DNA of 30,068 nt from Bacteroidales bacterium UBA3543 (GTDB lineage Bacteria; Bacteroidota; Bacteroidia; Bacteroidales; UBA932). Below, in pieces: positions 16,266 to 23,847 of the stretch. The notes under the pieces were generated by a model that saw nothing but the letters and a program-made list of their open reading frames with translations, searched no databases and was not told where the DNA came from. Every line of letters starts with the position of its first letter. Position 1 is the stretch's first letter. Location of the stretch: positions 1 through 30,068 of the forward strand of contig DFOK01000100.1 of assembly GCA_002376715.1 (NCBI GenBank), read 5' to 3'. The translations under genes were made by a program, and so were the position numbers.

Positions 16266-16508
16266 ATGGCACGAGTTTGTCAAGTAACAGGAAAGAAAAG
16301 GATGATTGGAAACAACGTTTCCCACTCCAAGAGACGCACGAAACGCGAATTCGCTCCCAATCTCAAGACCAAGAAGTTCTGGTCTGAGGAAGAGCAGAGA
16401 TTCATCACCCTCAAAGTATCTTGCAAGGGTATGAAGACCATTTACAAGAACGGTCTCTCCGCTACCATCAAGAAATCACAGGAAAAAGGTTTGATTAAAG
16501 TAGTTTAA
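16266..16508 (+). CDS. rpmB: 50S ribosomal protein bL28
   Basis: An 80-residue L28 starting MARVCQVTGKKRMIGNNVSH, with SKRRTKREFAPNL and the C-terminal LKVSCKGMKTIYKNG typical of the family. It lacks paired CxxC motifs, so it is the zinc-free form. It is a 50S assembly and inter-subunit-proximal protein. rpmG follows after 11 bases, as in many bacteria. Confidence 0.97.
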   Translation: MARVCQVTGKKRMIGNNVSHSKRRTKREFAPNLKTKKFWSEEEQRFITLKVSCKGMKTIYKNGLSATIKKSQEKGLIKVV

Positions 16509-16519
16509 TATTTACAACT

Positions 16520-16708
16520 ATGTCAAAAAAAGCTAAAGGAAATAGAGTACAGGTCATTATGGAGTGTACTGAGCAACGAGAGAGCGGTGTACCGGGCATC
16601 TCCAGGTATATTACAACAAAAAACAAAAAGAACACTACACAGAGATTGGAGCGCAAGAAATACAATCCCTATCTCAAAAAAGTGACTCTTCATCGTGAAA
16701 TCAAATAA
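16520..16708 (+). CDS. rpmG: 50S ribosomal protein bL33
   Basis: A 62-residue L33 with ECTEQRESGVPGISRYITTK and NTTQRLERKKYNPYLKKVT. Only one Cys (Cys16) is present, so this is the zinc-independent form. It lies close to the tRNA exit site of the 50S subunit. It sits between rpmB and the DUF4295 gene in a three-gene unit. Confidence 0.96.
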   Translation: MSKKAKGNRVQVIMECTEQRESGVPGISRYITTKNKKNTTQRLERKKYNPYLKKVTLHREIK

Positions 16709-16727
16709 CACACTTATCTTTATATAA

Positions 16728-16889
16728 ATGGCAAAGAAAGCAGTGGCTACATTTGGTAGTAGCCGTCCACAAACAAAAAACTATGTAAAGTGTATCCGTA
16801 TGGTCAAGTCTGAGCGTACCGGAGCATACGCTTTCCAGGAAGAGCTGTTACCTACTGACCAAGCGAAAGACTTCTTTGAGAAGAAATAA
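16728..16889 (+). CDS. DUF4295 protein, probable Bacteroidota ribosomal protein (bL38-like)
   Basis: A 53-residue basic protein, starting MAKKAVATFGSSRPQTKNYV and ending in LPTDQAKDFFEKK. It lies 19 bases after rpmG in the position where Bacteroidota carry a DUF4295 gene. I recall that a cryo-EM structure of a Flavobacterium ribosome revealed a phylum-specific subunit named bL38; I believe, but cannot confirm here, that it is this family. Size, charge, operon and likely promoter all agree with a ribosomal protein. The gene is followed directly by a strong terminator. The start has no Shine-Dalgarno (TATATAAATG). Confidence 0.85.
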   Translation: MAKKAVATFGSSRPQTKNYVKCIRMVKSERTGAYAFQEELLPTDQAKDFFEKK

Positions 16890-16910
16890 AGTTAAGTAGA
16901 GTAAACAGAT

Positions 16911-16944
16911 AAAAAAAATGCGACCTTATCCGGTCGCATTTTTT
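16911..16944. terminator. Bidirectional rho-independent terminator
   Basis: ATGCGACC (16918-16925) pairs perfectly with GGTCGCAT (16932-16939) around a 6-base loop. Eight A precede and six T end the structure, so both strands see a GC hairpin followed by U. It lies between the convergent DUF4295 and ssb genes, serving both. Confidence 0.9.
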
Positions 16945-16959
16945 GTTATATTCCTTCTT

Positions 16960-17469
16960 CTAGAAGGGCAGATCGTCAGGGCCATCGGACATAAGATCGT
17001 CCGAAGAAACAAACTGCTCAGATTGTGGAACCGGCTGTGAAGCGGGCTTCGCTGTTGGTCTCGTGGCAGGGGTCTGCGATTCGGTCTGTCTTGGAGTGCC
17101 TCCAGACTCATCCCACGCACCATCTCTGGGCAATGTGTCATCCCTGCGACCGAGAAGCTGGATAGAGTCAGCCAAAATCTCTGTGATATAGCGTTTCTGT
17201 CCGCTAGCATCATCCCAGGAACGGCTTCGAATACGTCCCTCCACATAGATCTGACTACCTTTTTTGATAAACCTGCCGGCCAAATCAGCCAGCTGTCTCC
17301 AAGCGACTATATTGTGCCACTCAGTAATTTCTCTGGTTTCCCCGCTACGGTCTTTAAATCTCTCCGTAGTTGCGAGGGAAAATGAGGCAACGGATGCACC
17401 ACCTTCAAGATGCCTGATTTCAGGATCTCTTCCTACGTTGCCGATAAGTAAAACTTTATTCAGTGCCAT
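16960..17469 (-). CDS. ssb: Single-stranded DNA-binding protein
   Basis: A 169-residue SSB. The OB-fold covers residues 1-108 (MALNKVLLIGNVGRDPEIRH at the start, then WHNIVAWRQLADLA and YVEGRIRSRSWDD). A Thr/Pro/Gln-rich disordered linker follows, ending in the acidic tip DDLMSDGPDDLPF, which recruits replication and repair proteins such as RecQ, RecO, PriA and exonuclease I in characterised bacteria. It forms tetramers on ssDNA. It is the last gene of a run lysS, methyltransferase, orf220, ssb with gaps of 3, 19 and 15 bases. No obvious private promoter was seen just upstream. Confidence 0.97.
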   Translation of the reverse strand: MALNKVLLIGNVGRDPEIRHLEGGASVASFSLATTERFKDRSGETREITEWHNIVAWRQLADLAGRFIKKGSQIYVEGRIRSRSWDDASGQKRYITEILADSIQLLGRRDDTLPRDGAWDESGGTPRQTESQTPATRPTAKPASQPVPQSEQFVSSDDLMSDGPDDLPF

Positions 17470-17484
17470 AGTTCAAAAATTTTC

Positions 17485-18147
17485 CTAAATATAGCCTTTT
17501 TTACCGAGACTGGAAAAAATATTTGAGTATAAAAGAGCTTTTTGATTACGCAGTAGTGCCACCTTTTCATCCAAATAATCCGTCAGATTACTCCCTTCTT
17601 CCATTTCAAGGCGTGTTCTGAGACGCTCTCGCTTGTTATAGATGCTCATCTCGTTTGTAAGACGAAATATTGTGGCTATTGCATGTGTGGGAAATCCCAT
17701 TGAGATCAGACTGCAGAGCATCACATCATCCTTGGTAAGTAAGGGGTGTTCTTCTTTGAGTCGGGTTATAAGGCCATAATGGCATTTGTCGGCCAAATAG
17801 TCCATATCGTAAAAAATATTGCTCTTATCTCTGAGTGTCGTCAGAAAATAAGATCTGACCTTCGAATGGAGCAAAGTCGCATTTTCAGGACTAAGTGAGA
17901 CGCAGTCCATAATACCTATGACCATCTGCATCACTTTGTTTAGGGTTTTGGAGAGTCTTTCATCATCAGCCCTCTTATTCCTGAGCTGTTGTGATATCTT
18001 CTCCCTCAATCGCATCTCTCTACGTTTTATCCGGAAAAGAATGAATAAAAGAATTATTGTTGTTACAACAAAAAAAGACAGTAAGGCACAGACAACCCAC
18101 TGCCACGCCGCCACATGTGTAGCGGTGATAATTAAAGTTTTGGACAT
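17485..18147 (-). CDS. Membrane-anchored LuxR/HTH-like protein of unknown function
   Basis: A 220-residue protein I cannot assign firmly. One transmembrane helix (about 17-40) follows a short N-terminal stretch and is followed by a basic stop-transfer patch (KRREMRLREK) and a coiled coil (about 43-75), so the bulk is probably cytoplasmic. Residues about 134-190 contain LLTKDDVMLCSLISMGFP, then THAIATIFRLTNEMSIYNKR, a helical pattern resembling the C-terminal, LuxR-like helix-turn-helix found at the end of Bacteroidota TPR-TM regulators (DUF6377-like). The TPR sensor part normally in front of the membrane helix is absent. Whether it binds DNA is unknown. It is co-directional with and tightly spaced between a tRNA/rRNA methyltransferase gene and ssb. 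The ATG is directly before the membrane helix. Confidence 0.7.
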   Translation of the reverse strand: MSKTLIITATHVAAWQWVVCALLSFFVVTTIILLFILFRIKRREMRLREKISQQLRNKRADDERLSKTLNKVMQMVIGIMDCVSLSPENATLLHSKVRSYFLTTLRDKSNIFYDMDYLADKCHYGLITRLKEEHPLLTKDDVMLCSLISMGFPTHAIATIFRLTNEMSIYNKRERLRTRLEMEEGSNLTDYLDEKVALLRNQKALLYSNIFSSLGKKGYI

Positions 18148-18166
18148 TTGTATAAGTTTTAATGGG

Positions 18167-18964
18167 TTAAGTGTTTTTCGCTCGCTGTCTTAGGACCTCA
18201 AAACAGATAACTGCCGCAGAAACGGAGACATTAAGAGAATCGCAGATTCCACCCATTGGGATGCGGATTTGCGCATCTGAACGCTCTTTCCAAAAACTTG
18301 AAAGACCCGTATCTTCCCTACCGAATACAATTGCAACAGCTCCTCTCATATCAGTATCATAATAGAGTGAGGCATCCTGTAATTGTGTTATAAGAATAGA
18401 AACATTATGAATTTTGAGCCACTTGAAGGCTTCTTCGGACGTGCAGCATATACACTGGACACTAAAGCAGGCACCGGTGCTCGCTCGTATTACATTTGGG
18501 TTGAAAACATCTGCCAAAGGATCACATACCATCACACAGTCTGCACCGCAGGCATCCGCAGTTCTGAATATGGCTCCAAGATTGCCCGGTTTCTCAATGG
18601 ACTCCACTACTATCACTAGCGGATTGTCGCTGAGAGTAATTCTCTCCGGCAGGAGAGGCTTCATCCGCATCAAGGCAATTACTCCCTCGGTGCTGCCTCG
18701 ATAAGCGATTCTGTCATAAAGATTGGCAGATACTTCGAAGAGCTCTACTCCGACCACGACTTCAGGCAAGTCAGTACTCTCCATGTATTCAGGACAATAG
18801 AAGATAGATATGGGGACAAAACCTGCTGCGATGGCTCTTTGGACTTCACGCTGCCCTTCAACCACGAAAAGAGCTTTTTCCCTGCGCTCCCGAGATTTAC
18901 TCTGGAGTAGGATGAGCTCTTTTATGCGAGGATTGCGTGCGGAGGTTATCTTCTCTGCCGCCAT
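18167..18964 (-). CDS. TrmH-family (SpoU) RNA 2'-O-methyltransferase
   Basis: A 265-residue SPOUT enzyme that methylates ribose 2'-OH of rRNA or tRNA from S-adenosylmethionine. The N-terminal substrate-binding domain (about 1-100) has SARNPRIKELILLQ and the FVVEGQREVQRAI motif. The SPOUT knot domain shows motif 1 ESIEKPGNLGAIFRTADA, motif 2 IVFGREDTGLSSFW and motif 3 IPMGGICDSLNVSVSAAV, all intact, forming the trefoil-knot SAM site. The domain layout is that of RlmB/TsnR-like enzymes; the exact nucleotide cannot be said. It begins 3 bases after the lysS stop and is likely translated with it. Confidence 0.93.
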   Translation of the reverse strand: MAAEKITSARNPRIKELILLQSKSRERREKALFVVEGQREVQRAIAAGFVPISIFYCPEYMESTDLPEVVVGVELFEVSANLYDRIAYRGSTEGVIALMRMKPLLPERITLSDNPLVIVVESIEKPGNLGAIFRTADACGADCVMVCDPLADVFNPNVIRASTGACFSVQCICCTSEEAFKWLKIHNVSILITQLQDASLYYDTDMRGAVAIVFGREDTGLSSFWKERSDAQIRIPMGGICDSLNVSVSAAVICFEVLRQRAKNT

Positions 18965-18967
18965 TAG

Positions 18968-20497
18968 TTATTCAGTTTTCTTATGGCTTGCCTCCGGCCT
19001 CATCTGAGGGAAGAAAATTACATCCTGAATAGAGGTAGAGTCGGTCATAAGCATAGCAAGGCGATCGATACCCATACCGAGACCCGAAGTGGGCGGCATA
19101 CCATACTCTAGAGCACGAACAAAATCCAAATCAATGAACATAGCTTCGTCGTCACCCTTTTCCTGGAGTTTGATCTGATCATGGAATCTGTCAAGCTGAT
19201 CTATAGGGTCATTAAGTTCGCTATATGCATTGGCCACCTCCTTACCGTTTACAAAGAGTTCGAATCTCTCGGTAAGCGCAGGATCCTTCCTATGACGTTT
19301 CGTGAGAGGAGACATCTCTACAGGATAATCTGTAATGAAAGTGGGCTGTATCAGATGCTTTTCGCAATATTCGCTAAATATGGCATCTATCAGTTTACCT
19401 ACACCCATAGAGGAAGATACGGGAATATTGAGATCGTCACAAATCTTGCGAAGCTGTGCCTCATTCATTCCTGTAATATCTACACCGGCATACTCTTTTA
19501 TTGCTTCGAGCATAGGAAGACGTCTGTAGGGCTTTTTAAACTCGATCTCATTACCCCAAACATCAAATCTAGTCTTACCATTAAGTGCAATGGCTATCCT
19601 CTCAACCAGCTGCTCAACAAACTCCATCATCCAGATATAATCCTTGTATGCAACATAAATCTCCATACAGGTGAACTCCGGATTGTGAGTTCGGTCCATA
19701 CCTTCATTGCGGAAATTTTTTGAAAACTCGTAAACACCGGTGAAGCCACCTACTATAAGTCTCTTAAGGTAGAGTTCGTTGGCAATTCTGAGGTAGAGGG
19801 GAATATCGAGGGCGTTGTGGTGAGTAACAAAGGGTCTGGCAGCAGCGCCACCGGGAATAGGTTGGAGAATGGGTGTCTCAACTTCGAGATATCCGTGTTC
19901 ATTGAAGTAATCCCTCATCGTGGAAACAATTTTAGTCCTCTTGATAAATGTATCCCTTACATGAGGATTGACTATAAGATCCACATATCTCATTCGGTAA
20001 CGAAGCTCCGGATCGGAGAATGCATCATATAACTCTCCCTCTTTCTCTTTTACTATTGGAAGTACGCGAAGAGTTTTGCTGAGCAATTGGAGAGATTTCG
20101 CATGAACCGAAAGTTGTCCCGTCTGTGTAATGAATGCGAAACCCTTGATACCTATGATGTCACCAATATCCAACAGTTTCTTGAAAACAGTATTGTAAAG
20201 GGTCTTATCCTCACCTTCGCAGATTTCGTCACGTTTTATATAGACCTGAATCTTTCCATGCTCATCCTGAACCTCCACAAATGAAGCAGCGCCCATAATG
20301 CGACGGCTCATTATCCTCCCTGCGATGGATATGTCATTGAAATTGCCTTTGTCTGCATCATAGCCTTCCTTAATCTCTTTTGAAGTGGCATTGACGGGAA
20401 ATTCCTCGGCAGGATAGGGGTCTATGCCCAAGTCCTTCAATTGTTGCAGAGCAGCTCGGCGATTCAATTCCTGTTCGTTGAGATCTGTCATTTCCAT
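18968..20497 (-). CDS. lysS: Lysine--tRNA ligase, class II
   Basis: A 509-residue class II lysyl-tRNA synthetase. The N-terminal OB-fold anticodon domain (about 55-160) contains ISIAGRIMSRRIMG. The catalytic core has motif 1 near RYVDLIVNP, motif 2 FRNEGMDRTHNPEFTCME and motif 3 PPTSGLGMGIDRLAMLMTD. The length equals the minimal bacterial form and lacks the C-terminal extension seen in some Bacteroidetes homologues. The first of two close ATG codons (20497, 20491) is used; choosing the second would change only two residues. It heads the lysS-trmH-orf220-ssb run and diverges from recJ. Confidence 0.97.
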   Translation of the reverse strand: MEMTDLNEQELNRRAALQQLKDLGIDPYPAEEFPVNATSKEIKEGYDADKGNFNDISIAGRIMSRRIMGAASFVEVQDEHGKIQVYIKRDEICEGEDKTLYNTVFKKLLDIGDIIGIKGFAFITQTGQLSVHAKSLQLLSKTLRVLPIVKEKEGELYDAFSDPELRYRMRYVDLIVNPHVRDTFIKRTKIVSTMRDYFNEHGYLEVETPILQPIPGGAAARPFVTHHNALDIPLYLRIANELYLKRLIVGGFTGVYEFSKNFRNEGMDRTHNPEFTCMEIYVAYKDYIWMMEFVEQLVERIAIALNGKTRFDVWGNEIEFKKPYRRLPMLEAIKEYAGVDITGMNEAQLRKICDDLNIPVSSSMGVGKLIDAIFSEYCEKHLIQPTFITDYPVEMSPLTKRHRKDPALTERFELFVNGKEVANAYSELNDPIDQLDRFHDQIKLQEKGDDEAMFIDLDFVRALEYGMPPTSGLGMGIDRLAMLMTDSTSIQDVIFFPQMRPEASHKKTE

Positions 20498-20539
20498 AAT
20501 GTAAATCTGTCAGTTAAGTATTCCTTATTTTATATCTGG

Positions 20540-20547
20540 CAAAAATA
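20540..20547 (-). promoter_or_regulatory. -7 promoter element for lysS operon
   Basis: The minus strand reads TATTTTTG, matching TAnnTTTG, 42 bases before the lysS ATG. It lies in the 110-base lysS-recJ divergent gap, 33 bases from the opposing recJ -7 element. Confidence 0.5.
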
Positions 20548-20580
20548 CTAATATTTATGGATAAAGGCATAAAAATTGTG

Positions 20581-20588
20581 TATCTTTG
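20581..20588 (+). promoter_or_regulatory. -7 promoter element for recJ
   Basis: A perfect TATCTTTG lies 19 bases before ATG 20608. An earlier in-frame ATG at 20557 is upstream of this element and would not be in the transcript, which decides the start. No strong -33 was found. Confidence 0.65.
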
Positions 20589-20607
20589 TAAAATTGCAGA
20601 AATCGAT

Positions 20608-22347
20608 ATGAGCATTGAGAAAAAATGGATAGTGATGGAGCCGGGTAACCCGGCTCTTGTACGCCAACTCACACAGGAGCTGGGTATTGATTCTGTATTA
20701 GCCAATCTATTGGTCCAAAGAGGTATTGATACTTTTGCCAAGGCAAGAGAATTTTTCCGCCCCGACCTTTCAAAGCTACATGATCCCTTTTTGATGAAGG
20801 ATATGGATAAGGCCGTCGAACGTCTTCATAAGGCAGTTGTAAAGAGAGAAACCATCCTGATATACGGAGACTATGATGTGGATGGTACTACAGCGGTAGC
20901 TCTGGTCTATTCATTTATGAAATGTCTTACCAACCGCGTGGAATATTACATTCCCGACAGATATGATGAAGGCTACGGCATTTCTTACAAGGGCATAGAC
21001 ACTGCACGGGACCACAATTGCACCCTGATCATAGCACTGGACTGCGGGATCAAAGCTATCGAAAAAGTGAACTACGCCAAAAGTCTGGGGATAGATATGA
21101 TTATCTGCGACCATCACCTTCCGGACGAGAAACTTCCCGATGCCGTGGCAGTGCTCGACCCCAAGCGGCAGGATTGCAACTACCCCTTCGATGACCTTTC
21201 CGGATGTGGAGTAGGCTTCAAGTTGGTCCAGGGCTACGCCCAAAAACATGATATCCCTTTTGAAAATATAGTCTCGCTGCTTGATCTGCTGGTGGTCAGC
21301 ATCGCTTCCGACCTAGTCTCCGTCACCGGAGAAAACCGCGTATTGGCATACTACGGACTCAAGCAACTCAACGAAAACCCACGTGAGGGTCTGCAAACTA
21401 TCATCAAGCTCTCAGGCCTCGAAAAACACCGTATTACCATCGACGAAATAGTCTTTAAAATAGGTCCCCGAATCAATGCAGCGGGCAGGATGGAGTCGGG
21501 TAAAACTGCAGTGGACATGCTCACCTCCAGGGATGAAGATGAGTCTAAGGAGATCGGAGCAGCCATTAATGCCCACAACAACGACCGTAAGAAAGTTGAC
21601 CGCGAGATTACCGAAGAGGCACTAAAAATGGTAAAGAGCCTTCCCGGTTTTGAAAACAAAAAATCCACAGTGGTGTACAACCCCTCCTGGCACAAGGGAG
21701 TCGTCGGTATCGTGGCATCCCGCCTTGTGGAGGCCTACTACCGTCCGACCATCGTACTCACCCAGTCGAATGGATTAATCACGGGTTCTGCACGCTCCAT
21801 CCAGGGCTTTGACCTCTACGAAGCCATTGAATCCTGTTCAGACCTTTTGGAGAACTTCGGAGGACATATGTACGCTGCAGGCCTAACTCTCAAGGAGGAA
21901 AATCTTCAGATATTCACCGAGCGTTTTGAGAACTACGTAGCCTCCAAAATCGACGATGTAATCCTAACTCCGATTATCAATATCGACTCATATCTGGACT
22001 TTAAGCAGATCACACCCAAGTTTTTCAGACTGCTCAAGCAATTCCAGCCTTTCGGTCCCGGCAACCTCTCCCCTGTTTTCATTACTGAAAATGTTTACGA
22101 CAATGGTAACGGACGAAGAGTGGGCTCTGCTGAAGCGGGTATGAAACACCTCAAACTGGAACTCATTCAGGAGGACGAACCTTACAGATATATCTCGGCA
22201 ATCGCCTTTAACCTTTCTGAAAATTTCGAACATATTCAGGGCGGCAATCCCGTGGATATTTGCTATTCTATTGCTGAAAATTATTATCGGGGCATCGCCA
22301 ACATCCAGCTCCGCGTTAAGGATATAAAGGAAAAAGAGTTGTTCTGA
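20608..22347 (+). CDS. recJ: Single-stranded-DNA-specific exonuclease RecJ
   Basis: A 579-residue RecJ, the 5'-3' ssDNA exonuclease used in RecF-pathway recombination, mismatch and base-excision repair. The DHH phosphoesterase domain has ILIYGDYDVDG (84-93) and CDHHLPD (DHH 168-170) as Mn-binding motifs. A DHHA1 domain follows, with GPRINAAGRMESG, the catalytic-site-shaping HKGVVGIVASRLVEAY and the terminal GGHMYAAGLTL. The C-terminal OB-like region ends near FNLSENFEHI. The start at 20608 gives the N-terminus MSIEKKWIVMEPGNP; an extension to 20557 is rejected because a promoter lies between. The gene diverges from lysS and is separated by 107 bases from a lipoprotein gene. Confidence 0.96.
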   Translation: MSIEKKWIVMEPGNPALVRQLTQELGIDSVLANLLVQRGIDTFAKAREFFRPDLSKLHDPFLMKDMDKAVERLHKAVVKRETILIYGDYDVDGTTAVALVYSFMKCLTNRVEYYIPDRYDEGYGISYKGIDTARDHNCTLIIALDCGIKAIEKVNYAKSLGIDMIICDHHLPDEKLPDAVAVLDPKRQDCNYPFDDLSGCGVGFKLVQGYAQKHDIPFENIVSLLDLLVVSIASDLVSVTGENRVLAYYGLKQLNENPREGLQTIIKLSGLEKHRITIDEIVFKIGPRINAAGRMESGKTAVDMLTSRDEDESKEIGAAINAHNNDRKKVDREITEEALKMVKSLPGFENKKSTVVYNPSWHKGVVGIVASRLVEAYYRPTIVLTQSNGLITGSARSIQGFDLYEAIESCSDLLENFGGHMYAAGLTLKEENLQIFTERFENYVASKIDDVILTPIINIDSYLDFKQITPKFFRLLKQFQPFGPGNLSPVFITENVYDNGNGRRVGSAEAGMKHLKLELIQEDEPYRYISAIAFNLSENFEHIQGGNPVDICYSIAENYYRGIANIQLRVKDIKEKELF

Positions 22348-22395
22348 ACTCAATGATGCTGCATTAGACAGCAAATGAGATAATTACCATCATAC

Positions 22396-22424
22396 GATGC
22401 AACGTTTGCTACCATGATTGCATC
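22396..22424. repeat. Inverted repeat between recJ and the lipoprotein gene
   Basis: GATGCAA (22396-22402) and TTGCATC (22418-22424) form a perfect 7-base inverted repeat with a 15-base spacer. No T-run follows, so it is not an obvious terminator. A centre-to-centre distance of 22 bases, about two helical turns, would suit an operator for the downstream gene, but a chance occurrence in this 107-base gap cannot be excluded. A smaller TGCTG/CAGCA repeat lies at 22357-22373. Confidence 0.35.
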
Positions 22425-22454
22425 TATATTAAGGGGATATAATATTACACAATT

Positions 22455-22922
22455 ATGAAAAGGCTACTTTCTCTACTTGTGATGTCACTGATGCTGGCAT
22501 CCTGCTATATTGAAGAATCAGGCAGTCACCTTGAAATAATAAAAGATGAATATGCGCTTGATGACCAGACCTACTGGGAGGGTGGTATCATTTATAAAAT
22601 ATTTTCTGAACAAGATTTTTTAACAAAAGTCGTAGAGTTTTCAGCAGATTGTACCAAGTGCACTCTTTATACCGGCGTATCTTTCATCAATGGACTTGAC
22701 AAAGAGGAACTGGTTGTAAGGTCAGACGGACCTAATCGGCTCATTTTTACTGAAGAGGGTCGTTATGGAGCAATATACAGGCTTTATTTTACAAAGGGCA
22801 CAAAAGATTCATTTGAAATGAAATGGAAGAATCACACAAAGCTCGAAAAAGACCACATTCCGGACAAATCATTCACCGTCACTATGCACCGTTCTGACTA
22901 TAGCCCTGGCCTTACCAACTGA
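22455..22922 (+). CDS. Small lipoprotein of unknown function
   Basis: A 155-residue protein with a type II signal peptide: MKRLLSLLVMSLMLASC, lipobox LASC, so Cys17 is lipidated. The mature part is polar, mixed alpha/beta by eye, with two further cysteines close together (DCTKC, about residues 75-78) that could form a disulfide or small loop. Nothing identifies a family; it may be a beta-sandwich surface lipoprotein common in Bacteroidales. It is preceded by an inverted repeat and ends 22 bases before the convergent DMT transporter gene. No Shine-Dalgarno precedes the ATG. Confidence 0.75.
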   Translation: MKRLLSLLVMSLMLASCYIEESGSHLEIIKDEYALDDQTYWEGGIIYKIFSEQDFLTKVVEFSADCTKCTLYTGVSFINGLDKEELVVRSDGPNRLIFTEEGRYGAIYRLYFTKGTKDSFEMKWKNHTKLEKDHIPDKSFTVTMHRSDYSPGLTN

Positions 22923-22944
22923 TTATTCTCCAGACCAAACACAA

Positions 22945-23847
22945 TCAGACAATTTTTAAACTCTTTCGCAACTGCGAAAGAACGACTCCTGAAATGGCAA
23001 TTGCAAGGGCGAAAATCTGCATTGTAGTAAAACTCTCTTGTCCCATAAAATATGCAACTACCGCTGAAACAGCCGGAATCATAGCGGAAAATATGGAGGC
23101 TCTGGTCATCCCAAGACCTTCTATTGCTTTTGTATAGAGTACAAAAGAGAGGGAAGAGCAGAGTACGGCAAGTGCAATTACGGACTTTAGTACATCAAAT
23201 GAGAGATATTCAGACTTCCATTGGGGCAGGCCCCAGATCATAAAGGGTATAAAGAATAAAATTGCACCGACAAGAAACTGCCATGTGGTAATAGTTATGG
23301 CATTATAGGTACTTGTAAGTCGTTTACAAATGGAAGAGTAACCTACCGCACCTGCAACGGCAAGAAACAAAAAAAGTATTCCGTAGTAATTCTCCGAAGA
23401 AATAGTGCCATTCCATACAAAAAGGACTATTCCCAAAACAGCGGCAATTATACCGGCCACATTGATTCGGGATAGAGATTCGTTGAACAACAACCTGCCC
23501 ATAATCATTGTAAAAATGGGGATTGTGGCAATTATTACAGCCGAAAGAGTAGCCGAACCGGTGATTTTCAAACCATAGGATTCTCCTATAAAGTAGATGA
23601 AGGGTTCGAAAAATGCCAGGAGAAACATCCACTTCATATCCTTACGCGCCACCTTCTGCAAAGTACGGGTAATCGTGGAAAAGAGAAGCATTATTACTCC
23701 CGAAAGCAGCATCCTCATAAATATGAATATAAAGATCGGCACTCCCATTGCAATGAGATCGTTGGTCCATATAAAGGAGAAGCCCCACAGGATAGTGGCG
23801 GTTATAATGGATATGTAGAGAGGAAGTTTACTTTTGGTCTTAGTCAT
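22945..23847 (-). CDS. EamA/DMT family transporter
   Basis: A 300-residue inner-membrane protein with about ten hydrophobic helices arranged as two EamA repeats of five (about 8-145 and 155-292). Recognisable family features are FSFIWTNDLIAMGVP at the first helix, ITGSATLSAVIIATIPIFTM, and the repeat-like LYTKAIEGLGMTRASIFSAMIPAVSAVVAYF, residues that line the central pathway in drug/metabolite exporters. It probably exports a small metabolite such as an amino acid or nucleoside. Its ATG overlaps the end of pyrC by 8 bases (ATGACTAA), so it is co-translated with it; this may be mere genomic compaction and not proof of a pyrimidine substrate. Confidence 0.9.
   Translation of the reverse strand: MTKTKSKLPLYISIITATILWGFSFIWTNDLIAMGVPIFIFIFMRMLLSGVIMLLFSTITRTLQKVARKDMKWMFLLAFFEPFIYFIGESYGLKITGSATLSAVIIATIPIFTMIMGRLLFNESLSRINVAGIIAAVLGIVLFVWNGTISSENYYGILFLFLAVAGAVGYSSICKRLTSTYNAITITTWQFLVGAILFFIPFMIWGLPQWKSEYLSFDVLKSVIALAVLCSSLSFVLYTKAIEGLGMTRASIFSAMIPAVSAVVAYFMGQESFTTMQIFALAIAISGVVLSQLRKSLKIV

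Noticed and set aside
20557..20607. Earlier ATG for recJ
   Set aside because: It precedes a perfect -7 promoter element (20581-20588), and the extra 17 residues are not RecJ-like.
22919..22957. CTGATT/AATCAG inverted repeat followed by a short T-run between the lipoprotein and DMT genes
   Set aside because: The stem is only six A/T-rich pairs with an 18-base loop, overlaps the lipoprotein stop, and is too weak to call a terminator.
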